In this document: positions 53,407 to 62,474 of the stretch, piece by piece | Numbering within the stretch: the stretch's first letter is position 1 | Layout: every line of letters begins with the position of its first letter | DNA from: Ruminococcus sp. OA3 | GTDB taxonomy: Bacteria > Bacillota > Clostridia > Lachnospirales > Lachnospiraceae | Length of the DNA: 64,000 bases | Assembly (NCBI RefSeq): GCF_022440845.1 | Contig: NZ_JAKNTO010000001.1 | Coordinates: 2,976,001 to 3,040,000, forward strand | Reading direction: 5' to 3' | The notes under the pieces: generated by a model | Databases searched by the model: none | Told to the model about the DNA's origin: nothing | Seen by the model: the letters and a program-made list of their open reading frames with translations, nothing else | Made by a program: the position numbers and the translations under genes

Positions 53407-54638
53407 GTTTTTCCTCCATTTAAGAAGCGCATCCATGCCTGGTAAAGATAATCCGGATAGGTTGCTTTTTCAATATCTTCCGTAAACACAAGATTGACAC
53501 TGCCAATCTCTTTTCCATCCAGGTAATACACCGCACGTCCGGCGACATCACCCTTTTGTACAGGTGCTTCGGCATCCGTTTTAAACTGTGTTTCTTTTTC
53601 AATATTTTCTGTATTCACACCTTCCGTATCCAGATACCTGAACTCCTCTTCATATGCACAGGCTCCCTCTTTCTCGATTGAGAATGCCACAGGAACCTTT
53701 GGAAGTTTATCCTGATTGTCGTCGACATACAGGCTGCAGATACCAAAACCGTAGTTCAGCATGGTGGCTGCATCGCGAAATCTCGCCTTTACATCCGGTG
53801 CACCCATCACTACAGATATCAAAGTTATATCATTTCTGGAAGCAACTGCAGATACACAGTACTTAGCGACAGATGTACTTCCTGTCTTGAGTCCTACGCA
53901 TCCGTCATATCCCCTGATCAGCTTGTTTGTATTTGTCAGGCCGAATTCTTTACTCCCCTGTCTGGTCACATGAGTAATGTTCTCCATCCAGATTGAAGAA
54001 TATGTAAGAATTTCCGGATGATTCGTGATAAGCTCTTTCGACATGACCGCAACATCGTGGGCTGTCGTATAATGTCCCGCTGAATCTGTCAGACCGCAGC
54101 AGTCTTCAAAATGCGTGTCTTTCAGTCCCAGTTCTTCCGCCTTCTGATTCATCCTCTTGACAAATTCTTCTTCACTCCCTGCAATATGCTCTGCCATCAC
54201 AACGGATGCATCATTTCCAGACGCTATAACAATGCATTTGATCAGTGTCTCAACTGTCTGCTTCTCTCCCTCTTCCAGAAACACCTGTGAACCTCCCATA
54301 CTTTTAGCATGGGCACTCGTGACTGCTTCATCCGTAAGTTTTATGGTTCCTTTCTCCAGCTCATCGAAAATCAATAACAGCGTCATGATCTTCGTGATGC
54401 TGGCCGGGCTTCTCTGCTCGTCTGCATTCTTTTCATAAAGAACCTGGCCGGTAGACGATTCCATCAAAATAACAGAAGGTGCATCTACTGCAACCGCTTC
54501 ACTTCCCGGCTGTGTCCCTTCCTCCTGTGTATTCTGCTCTTCTTCTGATACCGGTTCTGCCCATGCCACATATTTTCCGGACAGCAGCTGTATCAGCATC
54601 AGCATACAGATCAGAATGATCCCTATTTTTCTTCTCAT
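53403..54638 (-). CDS. D-alanyl-D-alanine carboxypeptidase (second DacA-type)
   Basis: A 411-residue S11 peptidase. The signal peptide is MRRKIGIILICMLMLIQLL; then a Glu/Gln-rich spacer and the catalytic domain: SxxK is SITK (near 79-82), SxN is SGNDASVV (near 140) and KTG is LKTGSTSVAKYC (near 241-248). It makes the second such enzyme in the window, with a similar layout to 49861-51069, suggesting paralogues. It may have a C-terminal amphipathic segment for membrane anchoring. Confidence 0.88.
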   Translation of the reverse strand: MRRKIGIILICMLMLIQLLSGKYVAWAEPVSEEEQNTQEEGTQPGSEAVAVDAPSVILMESSTGQVLYEKNADEQRSPASITKIMTLLLIFDELEKGTIKLTDEAVTSAHAKSMGGSQVFLEEGEKQTVETLIKCIVIASGNDASVVMAEHIAGSEEEFVKRMNQKAEELGLKDTHFEDCCGLTDSAGHYTTAHDVAVMSKELITNHPEILTYSSIWMENITHVTRQGSKEFGLTNTNKLIRGYDGCVGLKTGSTSVAKYCVSAVASRNDITLISVVMGAPDVKARFRDAATMLNYGFGICSLYVDDNQDKLPKVPVAFSIEKEGACAYEEEFRYLDTEGVNTENIEKETQFKTDAEAPVQKGDVAGRAVYYLDGKEIGSVNLVFTEDIEKATYPDYLYQAWMRFLNGGKT

Positions 54639-54708
54639 CTTTGTCCCCCCACATCTGTTCTTTCTCTAATGTACGATGCAGGACGGATAAATATGATTCC
54701 ATTGAAAC

Positions 54709-54737
54709 AAAAAACCGCGGTGTCCAGACCCGCGGTT
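54709..54737 (-). terminator. Rho-independent terminator after the CmpB-like gene
   Basis: Minus strand AACCGCGG / CCGCGGTT with loop GTCTGGACA is followed by TTTTG. It lies 27-55 bp beyond the gene's stop. Confidence 0.8.
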
Positions 54738-54763
54738 AGTATTGTATAAAAAGTTCTTTATAT

Positions 54764-55345
54764 TTACCGGATGCTCCTGATCATTTCCTTGATCTCAGCA
54801 ATTCCCTCACTCAGAGATCCCTTTTTCGCAGAATACAGGTGTACCAGAAAATCAAATCCAAATACTATGATCGCAACCGTGCCGACAATCGCACCCGTAT
54901 TATACGAGTAGCTGTCCACGATCCGAACAACAAATTTCTGCAGGAAAGCAAACATTAATACTGTATAAAGCCCCCATGCAAGAGTACTTTCCAGGCAGAT
55001 CAATCCATCGTAATTTAACGGTTTATCATGGTAGTCCCACCATACAGAACCGAACAGGTAGCGCATCAGATAGCCTGTTACCAGTTCCAGCAGAGTGGCC
55101 AGTATACACCCTGCAAAATACAGGGCTATGTAATTTCCCTCCAGGGGTCTCAGAATAAAATAAACCGCCAATGCTCCGACTCCATAAATTGGACAGATCG
55201 GGCTGCTCATGAATCCCCTGTTCGTCAGCTTGCGGTTACACAGTGACATATAGATAGATTCTACGATCCACCCCATCAGGCTGTATATCAGAAACCAATG
55301 AATGATGTGATATAAATCGGTTCCGAACATTGGTATCGTCCACAT
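54764..55345 (-). CDS. CmpB-family (ABC_trans_CmpB) putative membrane permease
   Basis: A 193-residue membrane protein with five predicted helices and the motif SLMGWIVESIYMSLCNRKLTNRGF near residues 18-41 (core WIVESIYMS). The family is labelled putative ABC transporter permease but no ATPase is nearby, so the role is unproven. GAAGGAGGG precedes the ATG. Its terminator is at 54709-54737. Confidence 0.82.
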   Translation of the reverse strand: MWTIPMFGTDLYHIIHWFLIYSLMGWIVESIYMSLCNRKLTNRGFMSSPICPIYGVGALAVYFILRPLEGNYIALYFAGCILATLLELVTGYLMRYLFGSVWWDYHDKPLNYDGLICLESTLAWGLYTVLMFAFLQKFVVRIVDSYSYNTGAIVGTVAIIVFGFDFLVHLYSAKKGSLSEGIAEIKEMIRSIR

Positions 55346-55388
55346 CGTATCTTTTCCCTCCTTCTCTGTTATTTATCTCCCACTCTCT

Positions 55389-55417
55389 ATACTAAAAAAT
55401 CCCTGACGAAACGTCAA
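55389..55417 (-). promoter_or_regulatory. Possible promoter for the CmpB-like gene
   Basis: Minus strand TTGACG (55412-55417), 17-bp spacer, TAGTAT (55389-55394). It overlaps the rpsU terminator hairpin, which would constrain its use. Confidence 0.4.
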
Positions 55418-55426
55418 GGATTTTTT
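55394..55426 (-). terminator. Rho-independent terminator of rpsU
   Basis: Minus strand AATCCTTGACG-TTT-CGTCAGGGATT with one wobble is followed by TTTTT. It starts 7 bp beyond the rpsU stop. Confidence 0.85.
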
Positions 55427-55432
55427 GGCACA

Positions 55433-55609
55433 TTAATTATATTTACGTTTTCTGGCAGCTTCCGATTTTTTCTTACGACGAACACTTGGTTTCTCGTAAT
55501 GCTCTCTTTTACGGATCTCCTGCTGAATTCCAGCCTTTGCGCAACTACGTTTAAATCTGCGTAAAGCGCTGTCCAGAGTTTCGTTCTCTTTTACGATAAC
55601 GTTTGACAT
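55433..55609 (-). CDS. rpsU: 30S ribosomal protein S21
   Basis: A 58-residue ribosomal protein too short for the ORF list, starting [20 protein letters not shown] and ending KRKYN. It has the S21 signature [11 protein letters not shown] at about 17-27 and a strongly basic C-terminus ([13 protein letters not shown]). The promoter at 55688-55715 and the terminator at 55394-55426 make it a single-gene unit. GGAGGGAGG precedes the start by 13 bases or so. Confidence 0.97.
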   Translation of the reverse strand: MSNVIVKENETLDSALRRFKRSCAKAGIQQEIRKREHYEKPSVRRKKKSEAARKRKYN

Positions 55610-55687
55610 AGACTCACACCTAACCTCCCTCCAGTTGTAGATTGTGCATACACAACTGTTTGGGTATATTTTACTGCACTAATAGTA

Positions 55688-55715
55688 ATTATAACAGATT
55701 TTTTCCATACGTCAA
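55688..55715 (-). promoter_or_regulatory. Promoter of rpsU
   Basis: Minus strand -35 TTGACG (55710-55715), 16-bp spacer, consensus -10 TATAAT (55688-55693), giving a ~75-base leader. Confidence 0.8.
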
Positions 55716-55753
55716 CTGCTTTTGCACATTTTCAGAAAAAAATTACCTGATAT

Positions 55754-58393
55754 TTACTTTATCTGCTCTTCCACGACAGACACTACGGTTTCGATCGCCT
55801 GTGGGATCCTGGATGCATCTTTTCCTCCCGCCTGAGCCATGTTCGGGCGGCCGCCTCCGCCTCCTCCGACAACTGCAGCCACAGCCTTAATCAGATTACC
55901 TGCATGTGCTCCCTTTTTCATTGCCTCCGGAGTCACCATTGCCATCAGACTGACTTTGCCCCCGCATGCAGATGCCAGCACAACAACACCCTCTCCCAGC
56001 TTCTCTTTCAGCTGGTCTCCGAGGTCGCGCAGCCCATTCATATCGACATCATCAAGCGCACTCGCAAGAACTTTAACACCTTTGACTTCCACGACCTGAT
56101 CCATGACGTCACCGAGAGATTCGCGGGCCATTTTACTTTTCAGGGACTCGTTTTCACTCTGAAGCGTTTTTATCTCCGCCTGCAGATGTGCAATCTTATC
56201 AGGGATCTCGGCAGTAGAAGTTTTTAATGCCTTTGCGATGAACGAAATTTTTTCTTCCAGCTCTTTATAATATGCAAGGACTCCATCGCCTGTCAGCGCC
56301 TCAATCCTGCGCACACCGGCAGCAATTCCCGCCTCTGACACAATTTTAAACAGGGAAATCGACGCTGTGTTCTTCACGTGTGTACCGCCACAGAGTTCTT
56401 TGGAAAAGTCTCCCATGGAAACCACGCGCACCTCTTCACCGTATTTTTCTCCAAACAGTGCCATAGCCCCCGATTTCTTAGCTTCTTCAATCGTCATTAC
56501 ATTCGTTTCAACGGGGAGATTCGCCTGAATTTCCTGATTCACCAGTTTTTCGGTCTTCTCCAGCTCTTCCGTTGTCATCGCCTGGAAATGAGCAAAGTCA
56601 AAGCGAAGACGTCCCGGTGTCACAAGTGACCCTTTCTGCTCTACATGAGCGCCCAGCACTGTTTTCAGCGCCTTCTGCAGCAGATGTGTAGCACTGTGAT
56701 TCTTTTCCGTATCGCAGCGTTTTTTATCATCTACCTTCAGCGTTACCGTTTTACCCGTTTTCAGCATACCGGAAACCATCTCACCGACATGTCCGACTTT
56801 ACCGCCGCGCAGGTGAATGGTATCTTCCACCCGGAACTCTCCGTCCGGACTCCCGATTACTCCGACATCACCCTGCTGACCTCCCATAGTTCCGTAAAAA
56901 GGGGTCTTTTCTACGATAATCGTACCCTTCTGCCCTTCCATCAGGCTGTCCACAATATCCGTCTCCGTAGTCATCACAGAGATCACTGAGTCCAGTACAA
57001 GTGTTCCATAACCGTCAAATTCTGTCGTGACCGACGGATCAATGCTGTCGTACACTGTCGCGTCCGCACCCATATAATTTGTCACTTCCCGGCTCTTTCT
57101 TGCACGCTCGCGCTGTTCTTCCATTTCTTTATGAAAGCCGTCTTCATCTATGGTGTATCCCTTTTCCTCCAAGATTTCTTTCGTCAGATCCATCGGGAAA
57201 CCATACGTATCATACAGTTTGAAAGCCTGCTGTCCATCCAGCACTTTTTCACCCTTTTCCTGCATCTCATGTTCCATATCCGCAAGAATTAAGAGTCCCT
57301 GGTCGATCGTCTTATTGAACTGGCTTTCCTCGTTTGTCAGTACATTGAAGATAAAGTCTTTCTTTTCCTCCAGTTCCGGATAACCGTCTTTTGAGCCCTC
57401 GATCACTGTGGCGCTTAAGGTTGCCAGGAACTGGCCCCTGATGCCCAGCAGACGTCCATGTCTTGCAGCACGGCGGATCAGACGGCGCAGCACATAACCC
57501 CTGCCTTCATTCGTCGGCATGATGCCATCCGAGATCATAAACGTTGCTGAGCGTATATGATCGGTTATCAGGCGGATGGATACGTCATCATCCGCATCCT
57601 CTTTGTATTTCTTTCCTGCAATTTCACAGACCTTTTCACGGAGTGCACGGATTGTATCGACATCAAAGATCGAGTCCACTTCCTGCACAACAACCGCGAG
57701 ACGTTCCAGCCCCATACCGGTGTCAATATTCTTATGCTCCAATGTCACATAATTTCCGTTTCCGTCATTTTCAAACTGGGTAAATACATTATTCCATATT
57801 TCAATATACCTGTCACATTCACATCCGACCGTACAGTCCGGACTGCCGCAGCCGTACTGTTCTCCTCTGTCATAATAGACTTCCGAACACGGACCGCACG
57901 GACCTGCCCCGTGTTCCCAGAAATTATCCTCTTTTCCAAATCTGTAGATCCTCTCAGGCGCAATGCCGATCTCCTTATTCCAGATATCAAACGCTTCATC
58001 GTCATCGAGATAAACGGACGGATAAAGGCGGTCCGGGTCCAGGCCCACAACCTCTGTCAGGAATTCCCAGGACCATGCCAGGGACTCTTTCTTAAAATAA
58101 TCTCCGAACGAAAAGTTTCCGAGCATCTCAAAAAATGTGCCATGACGTGCTGTTTTACCAACATTCTCGATATCTCCGGTGCGGATACATTTCTGACACG
58201 TTGCCACCCGTTTACACGGCGGAATCTCCGCACCCGTAAAATATGGCTTAAGCGGCGCCATTCCCGCATTGATAAGCAGAAGACTCTTATCATTTAGCGG
58301 AACCAGAGAAAAACTCTTCATTACCAGATGACCCTTGCTCTCGAAAAAGTCCAGGAACATCTGGCGAAGTTCATTTACTCCATATTTCTTCAC
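55754..58393 (-). CDS. alaS: Alanyl-tRNA synthetase
   Basis: An 879-residue class II synthetase that charges tRNA-Ala. Class II motif 1 is in the N-terminus (FLDFFESKGHLVMKSFSLVP, cut to 'ESKGH'), the editing-domain zinc ligands are HSATHLLQ and CGGTHVKNT (near 565 and 665), and the C-terminal C-Ala domain has GGGGGGRPNMAQAGG. Translation starts at GTG 58393. AAAGGAGGAA lies 10-11 bases upstream and is itself part of the exact 64-bp tandem repeat at 58402-58570. No T-box is seen. Confidence 0.97.
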   Translation of the reverse strand: MKKYGVNELRQMFLDFFESKGHLVMKSFSLVPLNDKSLLLINAGMAPLKPYFTGAEIPPCKRVATCQKCIRTGDIENVGKTARHGTFFEMLGNFSFGDYFKKESLAWSWEFLTEVVGLDPDRLYPSVYLDDDEAFDIWNKEIGIAPERIYRFGKEDNFWEHGAGPCGPCSEVYYDRGEQYGCGSPDCTVGCECDRYIEIWNNVFTQFENDGNGNYVTLEHKNIDTGMGLERLAVVVQEVDSIFDVDTIRALREKVCEIAGKKYKEDADDDVSIRLITDHIRSATFMISDGIMPTNEGRGYVLRRLIRRAARHGRLLGIRGQFLATLSATVIEGSKDGYPELEEKKDFIFNVLTNEESQFNKTIDQGLLILADMEHEMQEKGEKVLDGQQAFKLYDTYGFPMDLTKEILEEKGYTIDEDGFHKEMEEQRERARKSREVTNYMGADATVYDSIDPSVTTEFDGYGTLVLDSVISVMTTETDIVDSLMEGQKGTIIVEKTPFYGTMGGQQGDVGVIGSPDGEFRVEDTIHLRGGKVGHVGEMVSGMLKTGKTVTLKVDDKKRCDTEKNHSATHLLQKALKTVLGAHVEQKGSLVTPGRLRFDFAHFQAMTTEELEKTEKLVNQEIQANLPVETNVMTIEEAKKSGAMALFGEKYGEEVRVVSMGDFSKELCGGTHVKNTASISLFKIVSEAGIAAGVRRIEALTGDGVLAYYKELEEKISFIAKALKTSTAEIPDKIAHLQAEIKTLQSENESLKSKMARESLGDVMDQVVEVKGVKVLASALDDVDMNGLRDLGDQLKEKLGEGVVVLASACGGKVSLMAMVTPEAMKKGAHAGNLIKAVAAVVGGGGGGRPNMAQAGGKDASRIPQAIETVVSVVEEQIK

Positions 58394-58401
58394 GTTTCCA
58401 T

Positions 58402-58570
58402 TTCCTCCTTTGCCGCACTTGCTGCGGCCTATAATCTGGGATGCATGAAAGTTTACTTTCAGGCGTTCCTCCTTTGCCGCACTTGCTGCGGCCTATAATC
58501 TGGGATGCATGAAAGTTTACTTTCAGGCGTTCCTCCTTTGCCGCACTTGCTGCGGCCTATAATCTGGGAT
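58402..58570. repeat. Exact 64-bp tandem repeat (2.6 copies) in the alaS leader
   Basis: Copies start at 58402, 58466 and 58530; the first two are identical over all 64 bp and the third is identical over 41 bp, then diverges. Each unit carries the alaS-type ribosome binding site (minus strand AAAGGAGGAA) and two hairpins: GCCGCA-CTTGC-TGCGGC and TGAAAG-TTTA-CTTTCA. So the leader has three consecutive identical ribosome binding sites, of which only the last serves alaS. Confidence 0.9.
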
Positions 58571-58680
58571 GTCGGAGCGTTTGCTCCTGACATACTAAAC
58601 GGCGTATCTGCTGACGCAGATATCACCAATCATAAAAGTCGATTACCCCCTGCTCACGCAGGCGCTGTCCGGGACTTTTA
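58570..58680. repeat. Hairpin cluster between tyrS and the alaS tandem repeat
   Basis: Three separate stems: TGTC-GGAGC / GCTCC-TGACA with one bulge (58570-58592), TATCTGC-TGAC-GCAGATA (58605-58622) and TAAAAGTC / GACTTTTA (58633-58640 and 58673-58680) around an inner CCTGC/GCAGG. No gene is seen in 58394-58717. The last stem may partly end tyrS transcription but has no T-tract. Confidence 0.6.
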
Positions 58681-58717
58681 CAGTCATTTACATGGATAAT
58701 AATTTTATCACATTTCC

Positions 58718-59941
58718 TTACTTCAGGCAAACTTTTTTAAATTTCTTCTTGCCGCGTTTAAGCACGACTCCATTACCTGCGAGTGCACCTTTTGCTATCT
58801 CGTGATGGATATCCGTGATCTTCTCACCATCCACAGATACTCCGCCCTGTTCAATGGCGCGTCTTCCCTCCGAACGGCTTGTGACAAGCTCAGCTTTAAC
58901 AAGCATGGAAATCACATCGATCGAGTCTTCTTTTAAATCTTCCTCTGTCAGCTCGGCAACCGGCATATTTTCAGCATTTCCACTGGAGAAAAGTGCCCTT
59001 GCGCCTTCCTGGGCTTTTTTCGCCTCCTCTTCTCCGTGGACCAGTTCCGTCAGTTCGTAAGCCAGTATTTCCTTCGCCTGGTTCAGCTGGCTGCCTTCCC
59101 ACCTGTCCATCTCATCGATCTGTCCGATCGGCAGGAAGGTCAGCATGCGCAGGCATTTCAGCACATCCGCATCCCCGACATTTCTCCAGTACTGGTAGAA
59201 GTCAAACGGCGACGTCTTGTTCGGATCCAGCCACACAGCACCCGACTGTGTCTTGCCCATTTTCTTTCCCTCTGAATTCATCAGCAGGGTGATTGTCATC
59301 GCATACGCATCTTTTCCAAGTTTTCTGCGGATCAGCTCCGTCCCGCCCAGCATGTTGCTCCACTGGTCATCGCCTCCAAACTGCATGTTGCAGCCGTATT
59401 TCTGATACAGTGCATAGAAATCGTAACTCTGCATGATCATGTAGTTAAATTCCAGGAAACTTAAGCCTTTTTCCATCCGCTGTTTGTAACATTCAGCTGC
59501 CAGCATACGGTTCACGGAAAAGTGGGGGCCCACTTCGCGCAGTAACTCCACATAATTCAGATCCATCAGCCAGTCCGCATTGTTGACCATGAGTGCCTTA
59601 TCATCTGAAAAATCAATAAAACGGCTCATCTGCTGTTTAAAACAGTCGCAGTTATGCTGAATGGTCTCCACTGTCATCATCTGCCGCATATCACTTCTGC
59701 CGGATGGATCCCCGATCATACCGGTCCCTCCGCCAAGCAGTGCGATCGGCTTATTGCCTGCCATCTGCAGTCGTTTCATCAGACAGAGTGCCATAAAGTG
59801 TCCGACATGCAGACTGTCCGCCGTCGGATCAAAACCGATGTAAAATGTTGCCTTCCCGTTATTCACAAGCTCACGGATCTCTTCCTCATCCGTAACCTGT
59901 GCAATCAGCCCTCTGGCCTTAAGTTCCTCATAAATCTTCAT
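58718..59941 (-). CDS. tyrS: Tyrosyl-tRNA synthetase
   Basis: A 407-residue class I synthetase. The HIGH motif is HVGH (about 45-48) in [15 protein letters not shown]; the KMSKS loop is KMGKT (near 230). A C-terminal S4 RNA-binding domain ([22 protein letters not shown]) covers the last ~65 residues. AAAGGAGAAT precedes ATG. Its leader holds a T-box at 60340-60630 and a ~400-bp hairpin-rich stretch (59989-60344), so expression should respond to uncharged tRNA-Tyr. Confidence 0.97.
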   Translation of the reverse strand: MKIYEELKARGLIAQVTDEEEIRELVNNGKATFYIGFDPTADSLHVGHFMALCLMKRLQMAGNKPIALLGGGTGMIGDPSGRSDMRQMMTVETIQHNCDCFKQQMSRFIDFSDDKALMVNNADWLMDLNYVELLREVGPHFSVNRMLAAECYKQRMEKGLSFLEFNYMIMQSYDFYALYQKYGCNMQFGGDDQWSNMLGGTELIRRKLGKDAYAMTITLLMNSEGKKMGKTQSGAVWLDPNKTSPFDFYQYWRNVGDADVLKCLRMLTFLPIGQIDEMDRWEGSQLNQAKEILAYELTELVHGEEEAKKAQEGARALFSSGNAENMPVAELTEEDLKEDSIDVISMLVKAELVTSRSEGRRAIEQGGVSVDGEKITDIHHEIAKGALAGNGVVLKRGKKKFKKVCLK

Positions 59942-59988
59942 ACCATCATTCTCCTTTTATTCTTATTTTTTTGTTTAACAGGGGGTGC

Positions 59989-60214
59989 TCGAGGGGATCC
60001 CCCTCGAACTCCAGTCACACAGGCGGAATTCACTTCCGCCGCAGTGCAGAAAGAGTGATTTGTAGGGGCTGCCAAGCCCTTGCACGAGCAAATCACTCTT
60101 TCTTCCTTCCGTGCCTGGTAAAAATAGCGCCAGCTGTTTATACTGAACAACAAAGTGGACAAGTCCACTTCAACTCCCTAAATCCCTCACTCATGAGGGA
60201 CTTGTACACTTTGT
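59989..60214. repeat. Hairpin cluster in the tyrS leader (proximal part)
   Basis: Four consecutive palindromes: TCGAGGGG-ATC-CCCCTCGA (59989-60007); GGCGGAA-TTCAC-TTCCGCC (60022-60040); a perfect 15-bp pair, AGAAAGAGTGATTTG (60048-60062) with its complement at 60089-60103, around an inner GGGGCT/AGCCCT stem; and a 17-bp pair with one mismatch (60150-60166 and 60198-60214) around CCCTCA-CTCA-TGAGGG-type pairing. No credible gene is seen. Unusual density for bacterial leader DNA. Confidence 0.75.
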
Positions 60215-60274
60215 GCGCCAATGTGCAGCTGCAAAGCAGCCTTCCTATACACATTGTGTGCATCCCCCGGAGGG

Positions 60275-60344
60275 TTTTTGTATACCAGGAAAGTTATAGC
60301 TTTGCGCATAGAACAAATTGGAGTACTTTCCTGGTATACAAAAA
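60275..60344. repeat. Perfect 20-bp inverted repeat abutting the T-box terminator
   Basis: TTTTTGTATACCAGGAAAGT (60275-60294) and its exact complement (60325-60344) flank 30 bp. The distal arm ends in the T-box terminator's T-tract (minus strand), so the two structures share bases. In a read-through transcript this makes a 20-bp hairpin directly after the T-box. Confidence 0.8.
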
Positions 60345-60630
60345 AGCTCCCATCCTTCCCGGATTTCTCCTGAAAGGACGAGAGCTGATTCCCGTGTTAC
60401 CACCTTTGTTCACAGCCGGCTCGCACCGTCTGCCTTCATAAGTACTGCTTTCAATACTTTGACATGGATAACGTCTGTCAGCACGTCACAGCCTACTCTT
60501 ATTCGGTGTGAAGCTCAGGGATGTATTCGAATCCTATGTCCGTATGCGCCTCTCACCACCCGGCAGCTCTCTGTCTACATCGTATAAGTTCTACTTGTTC
60601 CCGTCATAGCCTGTATTATTTCATTCATTG
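60340..60630 (-). promoter_or_regulatory. T-box riboswitch (tRNA-Tyr sensing) of tyrS
   Basis: Minus strand order: stem I with AGAGAG and GGTG motifs, specifier loop with the Tyr codon TAC (complement of 60523-60525, in GAATACATCC), the conserved T-box AAGGTGGTAACACGG (60392-60406, which pairs the tRNA NCCA end), then a terminator hairpin (about 60345-60386) with a T6 tract. The pattern is that of RF00230. Uncharged tRNA-Tyr should favour antitermination and tyrS expression. Confidence 0.92.
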
Positions 60631-60636
60631 ATGCCT

Positions 60637-60665
60637 AGTATACAAATGGCAGTTTCATTTGTCAA
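60637..60665 (-). promoter_or_regulatory. tyrS promoter
   Basis: Minus strand consensus -35 TTGACA (60660-60665), exact 17-bp spacer, -10 TATACT (60637-60642). Transcription would start near 60630, just before the T-box stem I. Confidence 0.88.
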
Positions 60666-60704
60666 GCTGTTTTCAGCATTTTGTAATTTTTCGTTCAACC
60701 CTGT

Positions 60705-61187
60705 TTATGAAATGTCTTCCACCACATCCACCAGCAGGTTGCCACCGTCCGCAGCTGATGTCGCGAGCTCATCACAGCGCTCATTTTCCGGATGGCCGTC
60801 ATGTCCTTTTACCCAGTGAAACGTAACCTGATGCATTTCTTTCGCCTTCAGCAGCCGTTTCCAGAGGTCTACATTTTTCACCGGCTCATTTTTTCCACGT
60901 TTCCACCCTTTTTTCAGCCAGCTGTCGATCCAGTGCTGATTAAAGGCATCCACGAGATATTTGGAATCCGAATACAGCTCCACCTGGCATGGACGAGTCA
61001 GCGCTTCCAGACCGGCGATCGCCGCCATCAGCTCCATACGGTTATTCGTTGTCTTTTCATAACCGGCACTGTACTCCCGTGTATGCAGCTTCCCCTGTCC
61101 GTCCGTATAATGCAGAACACAGCCGTAGCCACCGGGTCCGTCAGGGTTCCCCCTCGCTGAACCATCTGTATAAATTTTTACCAACAT
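60705..61187 (-). CDS. rnhA: Ribonuclease HI
   Basis: A 160-residue RNase H that removes RNA from RNA-DNA hybrids. Metal ligands are visible: Asp in [11 protein letters not shown] (residue 8), Glu in NRMELMAAI (about 52), Asp in [12 protein letters not shown] (about 73) and the late catalytic region [12 protein letters not shown] (Asp near 142). The basic handle [18 protein letters not shown] is present. It follows hemL by 3 bp on the minus strand, apparently in the same operon. Confidence 0.95.
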   Translation of the reverse strand: MLVKIYTDGSARGNPDGPGGYGCVLHYTDGQGKLHTREYSAGYEKTTNNRMELMAAIAGLEALTRPCQVELYSDSKYLVDAFNQHWIDSWLKKGWKRGKNEPVKNVDLWKRLLKAKEMHQVTFHWVKGHDGHPENERCDELATSAADGGNLLVDVVEDIS

Positions 61188-61190
61188 AAT

Positions 61191-62474
61191 TTACACTCTG
61201 CTTTCCAAATATTGTTTCACAACATCCAATGTCTGGTCAATGACCTCTTCTGTATGTGCATTTGAGACAAACATTGCTTCAAACTGGGATGGCCCCAGAT
61301 GAATCCCATGCTCCAGCATGAACCGGAAATAGTCCGCAAATTTCTCCGTATCGGACGTCTTTGCCGTTTCATAATTACAGACTTCCTGATCCGTAAAGTA
61401 CATACATCCGAGCGATGCCGTATGATTCAGCGGCTGCTCCTTGCCATATGACCGAAGCAGTGCTCTCATACCACCGAACAGACGCTCGCCCATCGATGCC
61501 ATATGGCTGTAAATATCCGGATTTTCCTTCAGTATCTTCAGCTGAGTGAGTCCCGCTGCCATTGCGACCGGATTGCCGGAAAGTGTACCTGCCTGATAGA
61601 CAGGACCGACAGGGGCCACCTGCTGCATGATATCTCTTCTGCCGCCGTACGCACCTACCGGCATCCCCGCCCCGATGATCTTGCCATATGTCACAAGATC
61701 AGCAGAAATCCCAAAATACTCCTGTGCTCCGCCGAATGCCAGGCGGAATCCGGTGATCACCTCATCAAAGACCAGCAGTGCACCGTGCTCTGTACAGAGA
61801 CTGCGCAGCTCCTGCAAAAAATCTGCTTTTGGCAGAACCACTCCCATATTTGCAGCGACCGCTTCCACGATCACTGCGGCAACCTGGCCGTCAAACTCTG
61901 CAAATATGGCTTTCACACTTTCAATATCATTGTAGACTGCCGTCAGTGTATCCTGTGTACAGCCCGCGGGAACCCCTGCGCTGTCCGGGATTCCTGCCGT
62001 CATCACACCAGAACCGGCTTTTACAAGCATGGCATCACAGTGTCCGTGATAGCAGCCGGCAAATTTAACGATTTTGTTTTTCCCGGTATAACCTCTCGCC
62101 ACACGGATGGCGCTCATCACCGCCTCGGTACCGGAGTTGACCATACGCACCATATCGACAGACGGCACATTCCTGCAGATATATTCCGCCATCTCCACTT
62201 CGATCTCAGTAGCCGCACCGAAGCTCAATCCGTCCATCGCAGTCTTCGTCACGGCTTCCAGCACCGAAGGATGGTTATGTCCCAGGATCATCGGTCCCCA
62301 GGAACCGATATAGTCAATATAGCGGTTCTCATCCACATCTGTCACGTACGGACCCTCAGCCTGCCTGATAAAACGCGGCGTCATACCGACAGAACCATAA
62401 GCGCGCACCGGACTGTTCACACCTCCCGGAATGTACTGCACCGCTTCCTGAAATAACGTTTCCGATCTCGTCAT
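61191..62474 (-). CDS. hemL: Glutamate-1-semialdehyde 2,1-aminomutase
   Basis: Makes 5-aminolevulinate from glutamate-1-semialdehyde in the C5 route of tetrapyrrole synthesis. At 427 residues it is full length. The PLP lysine is in TYGKIIGAGMPVGA (near 265), with DEVITGFRLAFGG just before. VNSGTEAVMSAIRVAR is the PLP phosphate region. Its ATG overlaps the hemB stop by 1 bp (TAATG). Confidence 0.97.
   Translation of the reverse strand: MTRSETLFQEAVQYIPGGVNSPVRAYGSVGMTPRFIRQAEGPYVTDVDENRYIDYIGSWGPMILGHNHPSVLEAVTKTAMDGLSFGAATEIEVEMAEYICRNVPSVDMVRMVNSGTEAVMSAIRVARGYTGKNKIVKFAGCYHGHCDAMLVKAGSGVMTAGIPDSAGVPAGCTQDTLTAVYNDIESVKAIFAEFDGQVAAVIVEAVAANMGVVLPKADFLQELRSLCTEHGALLVFDEVITGFRLAFGGAQEYFGISADLVTYGKIIGAGMPVGAYGGRRDIMQQVAPVGPVYQAGTLSGNPVAMAAGLTQLKILKENPDIYSHMASMGERLFGGMRALLRSYGKEQPLNHTASLGCMYFTDQEVCNYETAKTSDTEKFADYFRFMLEHGIHLGPSQFEAMFVSNAHTEEVIDQTLDVVKQYLESRV

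Noticed and set aside
58441-58465. Five-codon ORF (MHPRL) in each alaS repeat as a leader peptide
   Set aside because: It is 21 bases from the ribosome binding site and contains no Ala codons, so no attenuation logic is visible.
58402-58570. CRISPR-like array
   Set aside because: The repeat is head-to-tail with a 64-bp period, has no unique spacers and no cas genes are near.
58394-58717. T-box for alaS
   Set aside because: No GGTGGTACC-type element or specifier stem is found; only repeats and hairpins are present.
59938-60441. Overlapping plus- and minus-strand ORFs of 76-156 residues upstream of tyrS
   Set aside because: They lie across palindromes and the T-box terminator, lack good ribosome binding sites and have no recognisable protein character.
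61503-62456. 317-residue plus-strand ORF
   Set aside because: Exactly opposite hemL; rich in His/Arg/Cys as expected for an antisense shadow.
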